From contig JAURKN010000052.1 in assembly GCA_030831725.1 (NCBI GenBank), forward strand, positions 1 to 7,197: a stretch of 7,197 nucleotides of DNA. Reading direction: 5' to 3'. Positions 6,004 through 7,197 of this stretch are shown piece by piece; positions within the stretch are counted from its first letter, which is position 1, and every line of letters starts with the position of its first letter. Source of the DNA: Ferruginibacter sp. GTDB lineage: Bacteria > Bacteroidota > Bacteroidia > Chitinophagales > Chitinophagaceae. The notes below the pieces were generated by a model. The model had not been told where the DNA came from, did not search any database, and worked only from the letters and a program-made list of their open reading frames with translations. The position numbers and the translations under genes were made by a program.

Positions 6004-7197
6004 TTACGAAACTGCGGGAACTTGTTTTTTTGGTTTGATGTAAAGGACAAGAGCAAGTATGGCTAAAACAGAAATCAACCAGCCGAAAATGGCTGACAGT
6101 TTATTACCAATGATCACAGATTTCGGCTCGAACTTGAATTCGATTTTGTGTTTTCCAGCAGGTATTACCATGCTTCGAAGCACATAATTCGCTTTGGCAA
6201 TATCTTTCTTTTCTCCATCCACATAAGCGTTCCAATCTTTGTAATAAATCTCACTGAACACCGCCAGATGCGGAGTCTTGGTGTTTGACTCATACGTAAT
6301 GGCATCGTTATCAAAAACAGTTTGCTTGATCGTTTCGCTACTGTCGGCGGGTTGGAATGTTCCGATTTTAGCTTCGAAAGATTTATCTACAACGGCTGTT
6401 TCCGCTGGATTGAAATTGCTGATAGCCTTCATCTCTGCAGATGGTCCATTTACATAATTGACGTTTTTCACAAACCATACATTTCCAAGTGCGGATGGAT
6501 TTTCAAGGGCTACTGTTTTGTCGCCTTGTTGTTGGATAACATACTTGGTATTAAGCATGTTGATAACGGCTAGATTGGGCTGACTATTGAATTGATAAGC
6601 CATCAGGTCGTCGTAAATGCCGAGTTTGGCTGGATGGTAACCGCCAATGGATTTATGGTGATATGAAGTTTTTGCTTCTTCCATCCCACGTGTATTCATA
6701 ACCCTGAAATTAGGATCTTTGTCTTGCAAAATTTTTGTATCGGCTTCCGTCATTGGGAATTCATTGCTTTCATACTCTTCTTTGTTGGCATAGCTTTTCT
6801 CATTCAGGTAATGCATCCCGAATTGCAATAAGTCTATGGCAGAAAGCAAACTAATCACGATGAGCATGATGGCCCAATTGATTTTCTTTTTTACGAAAAG
6901 AGCGATGATAGCTCCTGCCAAAATCACGAAGATCAAGGAGCGCAGTATGTCGTCGATCAAAAACTGGGCACGGTCTTTTCTGATGGCGCTGACCATTTCT
7001 TTTGAAATTTTTACTGCATCGATACCCGGATTCTGGCTCAGATTCATCATCATCTCCTCCATGATTTTATTATCTGTTTCCGGGTTCATGTCATCTCCCA
7101 TTTGCTGAACGGCGAGTTGGAAATTGTTTTTATCTTCCTGAAATGCTTTGGTAACGGCTTGAGTACGTTTTTTGTTTTCGCGGCTGAAATCGCTCGA
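6004..7197 (-). CDS. YfhO-like integral membrane protein, C-terminal part (5' end beyond window)
   Basis: The frame is open to the right edge, so only the C-terminal 397 residues are visible; the ATG at 7101 is internal. YfhO-type proteins are normally around 800 residues or more, with many membrane helices and a GT-C-like layout. Here two membrane helices (about 86-102 and 107-125) are followed by a soluble domain of about 240 residues, presumably on the outer face, and a last helix (about 367-387) with a basic tail. The recognisable YfhO block lies near the end: EIYYKDWNAYVDGE, then MVIPAGKHKIEFKFEPKS, matching the family's 'E.YYPGW.AYVDG...PAGKH.I.F.Y.P.S'. In Firmicutes, YfhO proteins take part in glycosylating teichoic acids; in Bacteroidota the role is not established. 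The adjacent GT4 suggests lipid-linked sugar transfer (inference). It lies just upstream of the GT4 in the same direction, with no gap in frame after its TAA. Confidence 0.8.
   Translation of the reverse strand, partial: SSDFSRENKKRTQAVTKAFQEDKNNFQLAVQQMGDDMNPETDNKIMEEMMMNLSQNPGIDAVKISKEMVSAIRKDRAQFLIDDILRSLIFVILAGAIIALFVKKKINWAIMLIVISLLSAIDLLQFGMHYLNEKSYANKEEYESNEFPMTEADTKILQDKDPNFRVMNTRGMEEAKTSYHHKSIGGYHPAKLGIYDDLMAYQFNSQPNLAVINMLNTKYVIQQQGDKTVALENPSALGNVWFVKNVNYVNGPSAEMKAISNFNPAETAVVDKSFEAKIGTFQPADSSETIKQTVFDNDAITYESNTKTPHLAVFSEIYYKDWNAYVDGEKKDIAKANYVLRSMVIPAGKHKIEFKFEPKSVIIGNKLSAIFGWLISVLAILALVLYIKPKKQVPAVS

Noticed and set aside
5734..6066. 110-codon plus-strand open frame over the GT4/YfhO-like junction
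   Set aside because: It is antisense to two well-supported coding regions and its translation resembles no domain. It was considered as an explanation for the missing GT4 start, but it does not account for the conserved GT4 N-terminus on the minus strand.
7099..7101. ATG at 7101 as the start of the YfhO-like gene
   Set aside because: The frame continues without a stop to the right edge, and the visible part is only the C-terminal portion of a much longer family.
1..7197. CRISPR array, tRNA/rRNA, insertion sequence or phage module
   Set aside because: Nearly all of the window is explained by coding sequence of glycan genes. No regularly spaced repeats, transposase motifs or RNA gene signatures were seen.

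Overview
The window is a chromosomal stretch of surface-polysaccharide or nucleotide-sugar genes, most likely from a member of the Bacteroidota. The evidence for that phylum is indirect. The base composition is moderate to AT-rich. Starts lack clear Shine-Dalgarno sequences and sit in A-rich contexts. Both sides of the one divergent intergenic region carry a TAnnTTTG-type -7 element, and the protein families (GMD/RMD pair, WbbL-like GT2, YfhO-like membrane protein) are common there. No RNA gene, CRISPR array, insertion sequence or phage gene was seen.

Layout: (1) bases 1-2654, plus strand, three tightly packed genes. They are a 5'-truncated GDP-6-deoxy-mannose reductase-like SDR, a second SDR resembling GDP-mannose 4,6-dehydratase (GMD) but with an altered active site, and a GT9/heptosyltransferase-like protein. 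The first two overlap by 4 bp (ATGA) and the next two by 11 bp, so this is an operon with translational coupling. (2) Bases 2677-3741, minus strand: a canonical gmd gene. It ends in a strong intrinsic terminator that lies inside the last codons of the convergent GT9-like gene. (3) Bases 3742-3849: the divergent intergenic region with candidate promoters in both directions. (4) Bases 3850-4851, plus strand: a WbbL/rhamnosyltransferase-type GT2 with a C-terminal membrane segment. (5) Bases 4846-7197, minus strand: a GT4 preceded by the C-terminal part of a YfhO-like membrane protein that runs off the right edge. The GT2 and GT4 genes are tail to tail and overlap by 6 bp.

How it may work together (inference): GMD converts GDP-D-mannose to GDP-4-keto-6-deoxymannose. 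The RMD-like SDR would reduce this to a GDP-6-deoxyhexose such as GDP-D-rhamnose. The GMD-like paralogue may act on the same intermediate or a related sugar. The GT2, GT4 and GT9-like proteins would add sugars to a surface glycan, and the YfhO-like protein may act in the envelope in glycan transfer.

The most notable observations are: a GMD paralogue that keeps the NAD(P) loop and the Tyr but has lost the Thr, Glu and Lys of the dehydratase tetrad; a GT4 whose conserved N-terminus lies upstream of any ATG/GTG/TTG and starts immediately after the YfhO-like stop codon in the same frame; and a terminator of one gene that doubles as the C-terminal codons of its convergent neighbour. I do not see clear evidence of a wholly undescribed system.
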